A stretch of 64,000 nt of DNA from Amia ocellicauda (lineage: Eukaryota; Chordata; Actinopteri; Amiiformes; Amiidae), in NCBI RefSeq assembly GCF_036373705.1, contig NC_089855.1, forward strand, positions 50,222,329 through 50,286,328. Reading direction: 5' to 3'. The notes beneath the pieces were generated by a model that had not been told where the DNA came from, searched no databases, and saw only the letters and a list, made by a program, of their open reading frames with translations. The position numbers and the translations under genes were made by a program. Shown one piece after another: positions 17,965-30,436 of this stretch. Each line of letters begins with the position of its first letter. Position 1 is the first letter of the stretch.

Positions 17965-19871
17965 TGAGGATTAGCTCACGTGGTAGAGCGCTCGCTTAGC
18001 ATTGTAGCGTTATGTTGGGTGTATTTGGATAAGAGCATTTGGGCTCTGAGCTGAAGCACTGATCTAAAGAAAACCTCTCCCCCCCAAAGTTATCAGATTC
18101 CCTTAGCTCATCAGCTTGGAACTGGTTTGCATCAAAGTGACAGTTTTGGGGAGGATGGCACCAAGAAGAGGCCAAATAGTTTGGAATTCTGCTATGAGAT
18201 GTCTGGACAAAGGGGCCTGTAGGTGATAAAAACTCTTTGAAGTGGACGAGAGCCGAAATCCCGACATAGAGCTACGAACCCAGGCCAACCGGCATTTCCA
18301 AAAGATGGCATGGATTGACATCAGTCATAAATCAAGCCCCCCTCCAATAGGACACTGGGGGCTGAAACCGAAATCCAATCTCAAAAACTCAAGAACCAAT
18401 CACCTCTTGATCTGACAGACTATAAGGAACAGCGGACAGTCTTTATCGCTCTCTCTCACCTGAACCAGTAACTCGCTGCCACAGCTCAACCTGTAGCTCT
18501 GTTGCCAGAACCGGAACCAGAAACCAACTAAGTCTTTGCCGGCAACAGAAGAGTTAAACTGGGAGAAGGAGATTGAGCCGTACGAAGAATTCTTTTAAAG
18601 GACTTTATTAAATAAAGAACTTTACAGACTGCGCTGCCCGCCTGTGCCCACCTGATCAGTGGAGTTTTACAGCTGGACAATTGACTAAGTCGACTGTATA
18701 CGAAAGTGTCAGTCATTTAAATAGCTATTTGAGTCTTAAGAAACTTGACCCTTGGAACAAACACAGCCCTGCTTTCCTCAAAGACTTTGTCTTCAAATAA
18801 GTACGGTGAGAGACCCTGCTTGCCAAGAAGATTTTGTGCACAACCTTGGAGCCTTCAAACCAGTGGAAAATCTGTTTGGAAACGACTCTACTTTCGCGAA
18901 ACCCCAACTTCCAGGTGTATCGACTGAGTGGAAGTTCTTGGACAAAGCCGAACCGGACTGCCTTTGTTCCAAACCACACGGACCTCGTGCCGTGTGCTGT
19001 TATCTGAGCCCGAAGCCAGAGAGGCCTCTCTGCGACGAAGTTCAGATAAGTTTAACAGTTTGGAGTTCATGATTCATGACATTTGAGAAATCAATTAGAA
19101 ATGTTAATCTGTGATTCATAACTCTAGAATGTGTAATATCATTTAGTTTTCTTAAATATAAATGTGTGTTGCATTAAACTGTTTTGTTGATCATTTTAGA
19201 AATAAAATCTGTCAACGCCGAGAAATATCTTCTCATTCCTGTTTAACTGTTTAGTCTGAAATTGACACAAGTTAATAGACATTAGATTATTGGTGGCCCT
19301 GCCTATCCTTAATCATTGAATAATAATCAGTTAAGGGAAATTGTGGTAACAAGTAATGATAGGATCTTTCTCGGCACCTAAACGTGAATGAGACTGATAT
19401 ATATATAACGATAAGTTACCTGACATAAATACTAACCTGCGTAGTTATTTAATGTCTGACTAATAATACTAACGAGAGACTCACCTTCGTCTTACTAACC
19501 GGTATTGTAGTCAATGTGTTTATAACCTTTTTTATTTAACGATTTGTGTTATCATATGTGATCCCATGGTCTTTGATTTGGTCACGGAAGTGATTTGTCT
19601 TCGATTTGTTGATCTAGAGTTGAATTGTAATTAGTTTTTCCCTTTTGTATAATTAGTGTAGTGCTACATTTAGTCTTTGTTTTGAATACATTTGACAATT
19701 TATATCTTTGGAATTGGTGTCTGCGTCCAATTATTACAGAAATTGAGTTCTACAAGATTCCAGGATTCGTGATAAGGTGATACTATAAATTCACTTCTTT
19801 AATTGAAATGTATAAGTGTACCTTACGCTACAGCATGCGAGAGGCAGCGGGATCGATGCCCGCATTCTCCA
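17965..19871 (+). pseudogene. tRNA-Ala(AGC) split by LTR insertion, unit 1
   Basis: The 5' half (17965-18002) has box A TAGCTCACGTGG and reads through CGCTCGCTTAGCAT. The 3' half (19833-19871) resumes GCATGCGAGAGG and carries box B GGGATCGATGCCC and acceptor ATTCTCC. The two halves fit vertebrate tRNA-Ala(AGC) on either side of the anticodon. GCAT is present on both sides as the target duplication. The first acceptor pair (T-C) is mismatched. Confidence 0.85.
18003..19832 (+). mobile_element. Solo LTR-like insertion in tRNA-Ala, unit 1
   Basis: It is 1830 bp with ends TGTAGCGT and ACGCTACA, flanked by a 4-bp GCAT duplication. A TATA-type sequence lies at 18420-18427 and AATAAA at 19201-19206, consistent with an LTR's U3-R-U5 layout. 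No gag or pol frame is seen. The family is not determined; gypsy- or retrovirus-like is likely. A non-autonomous Ginger-type DNA element (TGT...ACA ends, 4-bp duplication) is the alternative. Open frames of up to 106 codons inside look random. Confidence 0.65.
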
Positions 19872-20885
19872 AGGCCTCAGGCGCTCGTGCCCCGGTTTCG
19901 GGGGAGAGTCGCTCACTTTTCTTGCCGCAGACACAGGCGCAAGGCATTGCCTGTTTGCCGTAAGGTTATCAGACACAACGCGCCGGCGACGGCTGCAGCA
20001 TTAGCACGCCGGCTGGCCCTTCCGAAGTTCCCCAAAAACGACCGAGATGCCGCTTCGACGTCGTAACCCCAGGAACGACCGCAAAGGCACTCCAACCCTC
20101 AATCTTCCGATCCGAAGTCAGACCGAAGAGACTGTATGATGTTTTAGATTAAAGATAGTATGCAGACCGAGCAAGTTAGATTTATCGAGCTAGCAAACAG
20201 CCATTGAGGCACCTGTTCGGGACGTACCCTGTAGACATTCCTGTCAACGATAAAAGGATCAAACGGTGGAGAAAAAGCCCGCAGGATGTTTGTCAAAACT
20301 CTGTTTGTGGACTGAATGGCTTTCCCAGATTGGCAGGGACTGTTTTTGGTATTGACTGAGGGACAGTTGTAAAAGACAACCTCTCACCGGACCTCTGGCA
20401 TACACCAAAGAAAGCCACCCCACCTCTCCCCCGGATCTCACAAAACACAATCCCCCCCGCCCCCAGGGAAGACAGACCGCAATCGGACTCGGGCTTGCAC
20501 CTTTTGATTGGATGAACGGCCGCAAACATTCTATGTCATTTTCTTTTAAAGCTTCACTCGTGCTTGTAAAAAACCGAGGTCTCACTGAAAGAATGCCCTG
20601 ACGTGGTTGCTTCCAAGCTAGCTGGTTTACAAAGTTCCTTTTCGCTTTAACGATGATTTCCAAGAAGGGAAATAATCTATCTGTAATCTGTCAACACAGG
20701 CACCTTCTTCTCCGTTAAGCCACGCGGTCACCACCAGGAAGATGAACGCACCAGGCCGACCCGGAGTTTTCACCAATTCGTCTCCAAGCCTCCCAAGAGG
20801 GAACATAAACAGGCCTTATTCGCAGACAAAGGCCCTCAGGCAGGGAGACCACCGGGTCACCGCTGCTGCCCCTGCCAAGGGCCCC

Positions 20886-20957
20886 AGGTCCCACCGAGAC
20901 TTGAACTCGGATCGCTGGATTCAGAGTCCAGAGTGCTAACCATTACACCATGGAACC
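20886..20957 (-). tRNA. tRNA-Gln(CUG), unit 2
   Basis: The cloverleaf is close to the vertebrate consensus, with U8 present, D-stem GTGT/GCAC and anticodon loop CTCTGAA intact. Confidence 0.9.
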
Positions 20958-21092
20958 AAGCCCACTGCCCACCTCTTGCCCGTGATGAAGGTTTGTGTTC
21001 TACGCACACGTCTCGCTCTGTCGCACGGCCAAGTCCAGAGTGAGCCAAGTTGCGCCCAGAGTGCTGCGTGTGGCGGGTCACTTCCGGAGCTG

Positions 21093-21164
21093 TCCCTGGT
21101 GGTCTAGTGGTCAGGATTCGACGATCTCACCGCCGCGGCCCGGGTTCGATTCCCGGTCAGGGAA
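21093..21164 (+). tRNA. tRNA-Glu(CUC), unit 2, degenerate anticodon stem
   Basis: Boxes A and B and the CUC anticodon are kept, but the anticodon stem has an A-C mismatch and the first loop base is A. Function is doubtful. Confidence 0.8.
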
Positions 21165-21488
21165 GGTGGATCTGTTGCTCTTCCCCTAGGACCTGTATGG
21201 TGCATTTTCTCTCTCTCTATCTGTGATTAAATCCTTACCTATATACATATGTCCATGAACGTTTCTGGTAACTCATGTAAATCACATCACACGACGGGCA
21301 GTCATCTTTTCGGTCACTTTGAAAGTTTTGCTCATGACAATCCTTTTCTATTGCGGCACGATGGCTGCCACCGATGAAGGAAAATCGTCCGCAGTTGGCT
21401 GCAAGCTTGCCTGAAGCGCAGGAAAGGACTTACTCGCGACGTGCCACTTAAAGACTGAAGAAGTGGGGGTCGGCCTCACCGAGAGCCC

Positions 21489-23395
21489 TGAGGATTAGCT
21501 CACGTGGTAGAGCGCTCGCTTAGCATTGTAGCGTTATGTTGGGTGTATTTGGATAAGAGTATCTGGGCTCTGAGCTGAAGCACTGATCTAAAGAAAACCT
21601 CTCCCCCCGAAAGTTATCAGATTCCCTTAGCTCATCAGCTTGGAACTGGTTTGCATCAAAGTGACAGTTTTGGGGAGGATGGCACCAAGAAGAGGCCAAA
21701 TAGTTTGGAATTCTGCTATGAGATGTCTGGAGAAAGGGGCCTGTAGGTGATAAAAACTCATTGAAGTGGACGAGAGCTGAAATCCCGACATAGAGCTACG
21801 AACCCAGGCCAACCGGCATTTCCAAAAGATGGCATGGATTGACATCAGTCATAAATCAAGCCCCCCTCCAATAGGACACTGGGGGCTGAAACCGAAATCC
21901 AATCTCAAAAACTCAAGAACCAATCACCTCTTGATCTGACAGACTATAAGGAACAGCGGGCAGTCTTTCTCGCTCTCTCTCACCTGAACCAGTAACTCGC
22001 TGCCACAGCTCAACCTGTAGCTCTGTTGCCAGAACCGGAACCAGAAACCAACTAAGTCTTTTCCGGCAACAGAAGAGTTAAACTTGGAGAAGGAGATTGA
22101 GCCGTACGAAGAATTCTTTTAAAGGACTTTATTAAATAAAGAACTTTACAGACTGCGCTGCCCGCCTGTGCCCACCTGATCAGTGGAGTTTTACAGCTGG
22201 ACAATTGACTAAGTCGACTGTATACGAAAGTGTCAGTCATTTAAATAGCTATTTGAGTCTTAAGAAACTTGACCCTTGGAACAAACATGGCCCTGCTTTC
22301 CTCAAAGACTTTGTCTTCAAATAAGTACGGTGAGAGACCCTGCTTGCCAAGAAGATTTTGTGCACAACCTTGGAGCCTTCAAACCAGTGGAAAATCTGTT
22401 TGGAAACGACTCTACTTTCGCGAAACCCCAACTTCCAGGTGTATCGACTGAGTGGAAGTTCTTGGACAAAGCCGAACCGGACTGCCTTTGTTCCAAACCA
22501 CACGGACCTCGTGCCGTGTGCTGTTATCTGAGCCCGAAGCCAGAGAGGCCTCTCTGCGACGAAGTTCAGATAAGTTTAACAGTTTGGAGTTCATGATTCA
22601 TGACATTTGAGAAATCAATTAGAAATGTTAATCTGTGATTCATAACTCTAGAATGTGTAATATCATTTAGTTTTCTTAAATATAAATGTGTGTTGCATTA
22701 AACTGTTTTGTTGATCATTTTAGAAATAAAATCTGTCAACGCCGAGAAATATCTTCTCATTCCTGTTTAACTGTTTAGTCTGAAATTGACACAAGTTAAT
22801 AGACATTAGATTATTGGTGGCCCTGCCTATCCTTAATCATTGAATAATAATCAGTTAAGGGAAATTGTGGTAACAAGTAATGATAGGATCTTTCTCGGCA
22901 CCTAAACGTGAATGAGACTGATATATATATAACGATAAGTTACCTGACATAAATACTAACCTGCGTAGTTATTTAATGTCTGACTAATAATACTAACGAG
23001 AGACTCACCTTCGTCTTACTAACCGGTATTGTAGTCAATGTGTTTATAACCTTTTTTATTTAACGATTTGTGTTATCATATGTGATCCCATGGTCTTTGA
23101 TTTGGTCACGGAAGTGATTTGTCTTCGATTTGTTGATCTAGAGTTGAATTGTAATTAGTTTTTCCCTTTTGTATAATTAGTGTAGTGCTACATTTAGTCT
23201 TTGTTTTGAATACATTTGACAATTTATATCTTTGGAATTGGTGTCTGCGTCCAATTATTACAGAAATTGAGTTCTACAAGATTCCAGGATTCGTGATAAG
23301 GTGATACTATAAATTCACTTCTTTAATTGAAATGTATAAGTGTACCTTACGCTACAGCATGCGAGAGGCAGCGGGATCGATGCCCGCATTCTCCA
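21489..23395 (+). pseudogene. tRNA-Ala(AGC) split by LTR insertion, unit 2
   Basis: The halves at 21489-21526 and 23357-23395 flank the inserted LTR. The sequence of both halves equals unit 1. Confidence 0.85.
21527..23356 (+). mobile_element. Solo LTR-like insertion, unit 2
   Basis: It is 1830 bp with the same ends and the same GCAT duplication as in unit 1, so it is the same insertion copied with the array. Confidence 0.65.
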
Positions 23396-24409
23396 AGGCC
23401 TCAGGCGCTCGTGCCCCGGTTTCGGGGGAGAGTCGCTCACTTTTCTTGCCGCAGACACAGGCGCAAGGCATTGCCTGTTTGCCGTAAGGTTATCAGACAC
23501 AACGCGCCGGCGACGGCTGCAGCATTAGCACGCCGGCTGGCCCTTCCGAAGTTCCCCAAAAACGACCGAGATGCCGCTTCGACGTCGTAACCCCAGGAAC
23601 GACCGCAAAGGCACTCCAACCCTCAATCTTCCGATCCGAAGTCAGACCGAAGAGACTGTATGATGTTTTAGATTAAAGATAGTATGCAGACCGAGCAAGT
23701 TAGATTTATCGAGCTAGCAAACAGCCATTGAGGCACCTGTTCGGGACGTACCCTGTAGACATTCCTGTCAACGATAAAAGGATCAAACGGTGGAGAAAAA
23801 GCCCGCAGGATGTTTGTCAAAACTCTGTTTGTGGACTGAATGGCTTTCCCAGATTGGCAGGGACTGTTTTTGGTATTGACTGAGGGACAGTTGTAAAAGA
23901 CAACCTCTCACCGGACCTCTGGCATACACCAAAGAAAGCCACCCCACCTCTCCCCCGGATCTCACAAAACACAATCCCCCCCGCCCCCAGGGAAGACAGA
24001 CCGCAATCGGACTCGGGCTTGCACCTTTTGATTGGATGAACGGCCGCAAACATTCTATGTCATTTTCTTTTAAAGCTTCACTCGTGCTTGTAAAAAACCG
24101 AGGTCTCACTGAAAGAATGCCCTGACGTGGTTGCTTCCAAGCTAGCTGGTTTACAAAGTTCCTTTTCGCTTTAACGATGATTTCCAAGAAGGGAAATAAT
24201 CTATCTGTAATCTGTCAACACAGGCACCTTCTTCTCCGTTAAGCCACGCGGTCACCACCAGGAAGATGAACACACCAGGCCGACCCGGAGTTTTCACCAA
24301 TTCGTCTCCAAGCCTCCCAAGAGGGAACATAAACAGGCCTTATTCGCAGACACAGGCCCTCAGGCAGGGAGACCACCGGGTCACCGCTGCTGCCCCTGCC
24401 AAGGGCCCC

Positions 24410-24481
24410 AGGTCCCACCGAGACTTGAACTCGGATCGCTGGATTCAGAGTCCAGAGTGCTAACCATTACACCATGGAACC
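24410..24481 (-). tRNA. tRNA-Gln(CUG), unit 3
   Basis: The cloverleaf and anticodon are intact and the sequence is the same as in unit 2. Confidence 0.9.
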
Positions 24482-24616
24482 AAGCCCACTGCCCACCTCT
24501 TGCCCGTGATGAAGGTTTGTGTTCTACGCACACGTCTCGCTCTGTCGCACGGCCAAGTCCAGAGTGAGCCAAGTTGCGCCCAGAGTGCTGCGTGTGGCGG
24601 GTCACTTCCGGAGCTG

Positions 24617-24688
24617 TCCCTGGTGGTCTAGTGGTCAGGATTCGACGCTCTCACCGCCGCGGCCCGGGTTCGATTCCCGGTCAGGGAA
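24617..24688 (+). tRNA. tRNA-Glu(CUC), unit 3
   Basis: Boxes A and B and the CUC anticodon are kept; one anticodon-stem pair is an A-C mismatch, shared with unit 2. Confidence 0.85.
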
Positions 24689-25011
24689 GGTGGATCTGTT
24701 GCTCTTCCCCTAGGACCTGTATGGTGCATTTTCTCTCTCTCTATCTGTGATTAAATCCTTACCTATATACATATGTCCATGAACGTTTCTGGTGCTCATG
24801 TAAATCACATCACACGACGGGCCGTGATCTTTTCGGTCACTTTGAAAGTTTTGCTCATGACAATCCTTTTCTATTGCGGCACGATGGCTGCCACCGAGGA
24901 AGGAAAGTCGTCCGCAGTTGGCTGCAAGCTTGCCTGAAGCGCAGGAAAGGACTTACTCGCGACGTGCCACTTAAAGACTGAAGAAGTGGGGGTCGGCCTC
25001 ACCGAGAGCCC

Positions 25012-26918
25012 TGAGGATTAGCTCACGTGGTAGAGCGCTCGCTTAGCATTGTAGCGTTATGTTGGGTGTATTTGGATAAGAGCATTTGGGCTCTGAGCTG
25101 AAGCACTGATCTAAAGAAAACCTCTCCCCCCCAAAGTTATCAGATTCCCTTAGCTCATCAGCTTGGAAGTGGTTTGCATCAAAGTGACAGTTTTGGGGAG
25201 GATGGCACCAAGAAGAGGCCAAATAGTTTGGAATTCTGCTATGAGATGTCTGGAGAAAGGGGCCTGTAGGTGATAAAAACTCTTTGAAGTGGACGAGAGC
25301 CGAAATCCCGACATAGAGCTACGAACCCAGGCCAACCGGCATTTCCAAAAGATGGCATGGATTGACATCAGTCATAAATCAAGCCCCCCTCCAATAGGAC
25401 ACTGGGGGCTGAAACCGAAATCCAATCTCAAAAACTCAAGAACCAATCACCTCTTGATCTGACAGACTATAAGGAACAGCGGACAGTGTTTCTCGCTCTC
25501 TCTCACCTGAACCAGTAACTCGCTGCCACAGCTCAACCTGTAGCTCTGTTGCCAGAACCGGAACCAGAAACCAACTAAGTCTTTGCCGGCAACAGAAGAG
25601 TTAAACTGGGAGAAGGAGATTGAGCCGTACGAAGAATTCTTTTAAAGGACTTTATTAAATAAAGAACTTTACAGACTGCGCTGCCCGCCTGTGCCCACCT
25701 GATCAGTGGAGTTTAACAGCTGGACAATTGACTAAGTCGACTGTATACGAAAGTGTCAGTCATTTAAATAGCTATTTGAGTCTTAAGAAACTTGACCCTT
25801 GGAACAAACACGGCCCTGCTTTCCTCAAAGACTTTGTCTTCAAATAAGTACGGTGAGAGACCCTGCTTGCCAAGAAGATTTTGTGCACAACCTTGGAGCC
25901 TTCAAACCAGTGGAAAATCTGTTTGGAAACGACTCTACTTTCGCGAAACCCCAACTTCCAGGTGTATCGACTGAGTGGAAGTTCTTGGACAAAGCCGAAC
26001 CGGACTGCCTTTGTTCCAAACCACACGGACCTCGTGCCGTGTGCTGTTATCTGAGCCCGAAGCCAGAGAGGCCTCTCTGCGACGAAGTTCAGATAAGTTT
26101 AACAGTTTGGAGTTCATGATTCATGACATTTGAGAAATCAATTAGAAATGTTAATCTGTGATTCATAACTCTAGAATGTGTAATATCATTTAGTTTTCTT
26201 AAATATAAATGTGTGTTGCATTAAACTGTTTTGTTGATCATTTTAGAAATAAAATCTGTCAACGCCGAGAAATATCTTCTCATTCCTGTTTAACTGTTTA
26301 GTCTGAAATTGACACAAGTTAATAGACATAAGATTATTGGTGGCCCTGCCTATCCTTAATCATTGAATAATAATCAGTTAAGGGAAATTGTGGTAACAAG
26401 TAATGATAGGATCTTTCTCGGCACCAAAACGTGAATGAGACTGATATATATATAACGAGAAGTTACCTGACATAAATACTAACCTGCGTAGTTATTTAAT
26501 GTCTGACTAATAATACTAACGAGAGACTCACCTTCGTCTTACTAACCGGTATTGTAGTCAATGTGTTTATAACCTTTTTTGTTTAACGATTTGTGTTATC
26601 ATATGTGATCCCATGGTCTTTGATTTGGTCACGGAAGTGATTTGTCTTCGATTTGTTGATCTAGAGTTGAATTGTAATTAGTTTTTCCCTTTTGTATAAT
26701 TAGTGTAGTGCTACATTTAGTCTTTGTTTTGAATACATTTGACAATTTATATCTTTGGAATTGGTGTCTGCGTCCAATTATTACAGAAATTGAGTTCTAC
26801 AAGATTCCAGGATTCGTGATAAGGTGATACTATAAATTCACTTCTTTAATTGAAATGTATAAATGTACCTTACGCTACAGCATGCGAGAGGCGGCGGGAT
26901 CGATGCCCGCATTCTCCA
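25012..26918 (+). pseudogene. tRNA-Ala(AGC) split by LTR insertion, unit 3
   Basis: The halves are at 25012-25049 and 26880-26918; the 3' half reads GGCGGCGGG where most units read GGCAGCGGG. Confidence 0.85.
25050..26879 (+). mobile_element. Solo LTR-like insertion, unit 3
   Basis: It is 1830 bp, with the same position and ends as in the other units. Confidence 0.65.
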
Positions 26919-27925
26919 AGGCCTCAGGCGCTCGTGCCCCGGTTTCGGGGGAGAGTCGCTCACTTTTCTTGCCGCAGACACAGGCGCAAGGCATTGCCTG
27001 TTTGCCGTAAGGTTATCAGACACAACGCGCCGGCGACGGCTGCAGCATTAGCACGCCGGCTGGCCCTTCCGAAGTTCCCCAAAAACGACCGAGATGCCGC
27101 TTCGACGTCGTAACCCCAGGAACGACCGCAAAGGCACTCCAACCCTCAATCTTCCGATCCGAAGTCAGACCGAAGAGACTGTATGATGTTTTAGATTAAA
27201 GATAGTATGCAGACCGAGCAAGTTAGATTTATCGAGCTAGCAAACATCCATTGAGGCACCTGTTCGGGACGTACCCTGTAGAAATTCCTGTCAACGATAA
27301 AAGGATCAAACGGTGGAGAAAAAGCCCGCAGGATGTTTGTCAAAACTCTGTTTGTGGACTGAATGGCTTTCCCAGATTGGCAGGGACTGTTTTTGGTATT
27401 GACTGAGGGACAGTTGTAAAAGACAACCTCTCACCGGACCTCTGGCATACACCAAAGAAAGCCACCTCACCTCTCCCCCGGATCTCACAAAACACAATCC
27501 CCCCTGCCCCCAGGGAAGACAGACCGCAATCGGACTCGGGCTTGCACCTTTTGATTGGATGAACGGCCGCAAACATTCTATGTCATTTTCTTTTAAAGCT
27601 TCACTCGTGCTTGTAAAAAACCGAGGTCTCACTGAAAGAATGCCCTGACGTGGTTGCTTCCAAGCTAGCTGGTTTACAAAGTTCCTTTAACAATGATTTC
27701 CAAGAAGGGAAATAATCTATCTGTAATCTGTCAACACAGGCACCTTCTTCTCCGTTAAGCCACGCGGTCACCACCAGGAAGGTGAACGCACCAGGCCGAC
27801 CCGGAGTTTTCGCCAATTCGTCTCCAAGCCTCCCAAGAGGGAACATAAACAGGCCTTATTCGCAGACACAGGCCCTCACGCAGGGAGTCCACCGCTTCAC
27901 CGCCGCTGCCCCTGCCAAGAGCCCC

Positions 27926-27997
27926 AGGTCCCACCGAGACTTGAACTCGGATCGCTGGATTCAGAGTCCAGAGTGCTAACCATTACACCATGGAACC
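27926..27997 (-). tRNA. tRNA-Gln(CUG), unit 4
   Basis: The cloverleaf is intact, U8 is present, and the anticodon loop is CTCTGAA. Confidence 0.9.
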
Positions 27998-28132
27998 AAG
28001 CCCGCTGCCCACCTCTTGCCCGTGACGAAGGTTTCTGCTCTACGCACACGTCTCGCTCTGTCGCACGGCCAAGTCCAGAGTGAGCCAAGTTGCGCCCAGA
28101 GTGCTGCGTGTGGCGCGTCACTTCCGGAGCCG

Positions 28133-28204
28133 TCCCTGGTGGTCTAGTGGTCAGGATTCGGCGCTCTCACCGCCGCGGCCCGGGTTCGATTCCCGGTCAG
28201 GGAA
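28133..28204 (+). tRNA. tRNA-Glu(CUC), unit 4, consensus-like
   Basis: The anticodon stem CGGCG/CGCCG and T-stem CCGGG/CCCGG are fully paired; this is one of the best-preserved Glu copies in the window. Confidence 0.93.
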
Positions 28205-28527
28205 AGTGGATCTGTTGCTCTTCCCCTAGGACCTGTGTGGTGCATTTTCTCTCTCTCTATCTGTGATTAAATCCTTACTCATATACATATGTCCATGAAC
28301 GTTTCTGGAGCTCATGTAAATCACATCACACGACGGGCCGTGATCTTTTCAGTCACTTTGAAAGTTTTGCTCATGACAATCCTTTTCTATTGCGGCACGA
28401 TGGCTGCCACCGAGGAAGGAAAGTCGTCCGCAGTTGGCTGCAAGCTTGCCTGAAGCGCAGGAAAGGACTTACTCGCGACGTGCCACTTAAAGACTGAAGA
28501 AGTGGGGGTCGGCCTCACCGAGAGCCC

Positions 28528-30436
28528 TGAGGATTAGCTCACGTGGTAGAGTGCTCGCTTAGCATTGTAGCGTTATGTTGGGTGTATTTGGATAAGAGCA
28601 TTTGGGCTCTGAGCTGAAGCACTGATCTAAAGAAAACCTCTCCCACCCAAAGTTATCAGATTCCCTTAGCTCATCAGCTTGGAACTGGTTTGCATCAAAG
28701 TGACAGTTTTGGGGAGGATGGCACCAAGAAGAGGCCAAATAGTTTGGAATTCTGCTATGAGATGTCTGGAGAAAGGGGCCTGTAGGTGATAAAAACTCTT
28801 TGAAGTGGACGAGAGCCGAAATCCCGACATAGAGCTACGAACCCAGGCCAACCGGCATTTCCAAAAGATGGCATGGATTGACATCAGTCATAAATCAAGC
28901 CCCCCTCCAATAGGACACTGGGGGCTGAAACCGAAATCCAATCTCAAAAACTCAAGAACCAATCACCTCTTGATCTGACAGACTATAAGGAACAGCGGAC
29001 AGTCTTTCTCGCTATCTCTCACCTGAACCAGTAACTCGCTGCCACAGCTCAACCTGTAGCTCTGTTGCCAGAACCGGAACCAGAAACCAACTAAGTCTTT
29101 GCCGGCAACAGAAGAGTTAAACTGGGAGAAGGAGATTGAGCCGTACGAAGAATTCTTTTAAAGGACTTTATTAAATAAAGAACTTTACAGACTGCGCTGC
29201 CCGCCTGTGCCCACCTGATCAGTGGAGTTTTACAGCTGGACAATTGACTAAGTCGACTGTATACGAAAGTGTCAGTCATTTAAATAGCTATTTGAGTCTT
29301 AAGAAACTTGACCCTTGGAACAAACACGGCCCTGCTTTCCCCAAAGACTTTGTCTTCAAATAAGTACGGTGAGAGACCCTGCTTGCCAAGAAGATTTTGT
29401 GCACAACCTTGGAGCCTTCAAACCAGTGGAAAATCTGTTTGGAAACGACTCTACTTTCGCGAAACCCCAACTTCCAGGTGTATCGACTGAGTGGAAGTTC
29501 TTTGACAAAGCCGAACCAGACTGCCTTTGTTCCAAACCACACGGACCTCGTGCCGTGTGCTGTTATCTGAGCCCGAAGCCAGAGAGGCCTCTCTGCGACG
29601 AAGTTCAGATAAGTTTAACAGTTAGGAGTTCATGATTCATGACATTTGAGAAATCAATTAGAAATGTTAATCTGTGATTCATAACTCTAGAATGTGTAAT
29701 ATCATTTAGTTTTCTTAAATATAAATGTGTGTTGTATTAAACTGTTTTGTTGATAATTTTAGAAATAAAATCTGTCAACGCCGAGAAATATCTTCTCATT
29801 CCTGTTTAACTGTTTAGTCTGAAATTGACACAAGTTAATAGACATTAGATTATTGGTGGCCTTGCCTATCCTTAATCATTGAATAATAATCAGTTAAGGG
29901 AAATTGTGGTAACAAGTAATGATAGGATCTTTCTCGGCACCTAAACGTGAATGAGACTGATATATATATATAACGAGAAGTTACCTGACATAAATACTAA
30001 CCTGCGTAGTTATTTAATGTCTGACTAATAATACTAACGAGAGACTCACCTTCGTCTTACTAACCGGTATTGTAGTCAATGTGTTTATAACCTTTTTTGT
30101 TTAACGATTTGTGTTATCATATGTGATCCCATGGTCTTTGATTTGGTCACGGAAGTGATTTGTCTTCGATTTGTTGATCTAGAGTTGAATTGTAATTAGT
30201 TTTTCCCTTTTGTATAATTAGTGTAGTGCTACATTTAGTTTTTGTTTTGAATACATTTGACAATTTATATCTTTGGAATTGGTGTCTGCGTCCAATTATT
30301 ACAGAAATTGAGTTCTACAAGATTCCAGGATTCGTGATAAGGTGATACTATAAATTCACTTCTTTAATTGAAATGTATAAGTGTACCTTACGCTACAGCA
30401 TGCGAGAGGCAGCGGGATCGATGCCCGCATTCTCCA
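28528..30436 (+). pseudogene. tRNA-Ala(AGC) split by LTR insertion, unit 4
   Basis: The halves are at 28528-28565 and 30398-30436. The 5' half reads AGAGTGCTCGC instead of AGAGCGCTCGC. Confidence 0.85.
28566..30397 (+). mobile_element. Solo LTR-like insertion, unit 4
   Basis: It is 1832 bp, with the same site and ends; a TA microsatellite inside varies in length between units. Confidence 0.65.

Larger units (their letters stand above)
1..20095. repeat. Array unit 1, split by Polinton copy 1
   Basis: The unit is 3514 bp once the Polinton and one copy of its target duplication are left out. Bases 1-781 contain no gene that I can support. A 131-codon minus-strand open frame at 164-559 is there, but it occurs in all units only because the units are duplicates, and it shows no recognisable domain. 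Bases 17675-17964 and 19872-20095 are also gene-free spacer. Confidence 0.9.
20096..23619. repeat. Array unit 2
   Basis: The unit is 3524 bp. It shares variants with unit 3 (for example CCTGTATGG past tRNA-Glu and an A in the tRNA-Glu anticodon stem). The first 790 bp are gene-free. Confidence 0.9.
23620..27142. repeat. Array unit 3
   Basis: The unit is 3523 bp, the closest relative of unit 2 in its first half. Confidence 0.9.

Noticed and set aside
18752-19072. 106-codon open frame inside each LTR-like insertion
   Set aside because: It lies in the presumed LTR, overlaps frames on the other strand, and has no resemblance to a known protein.
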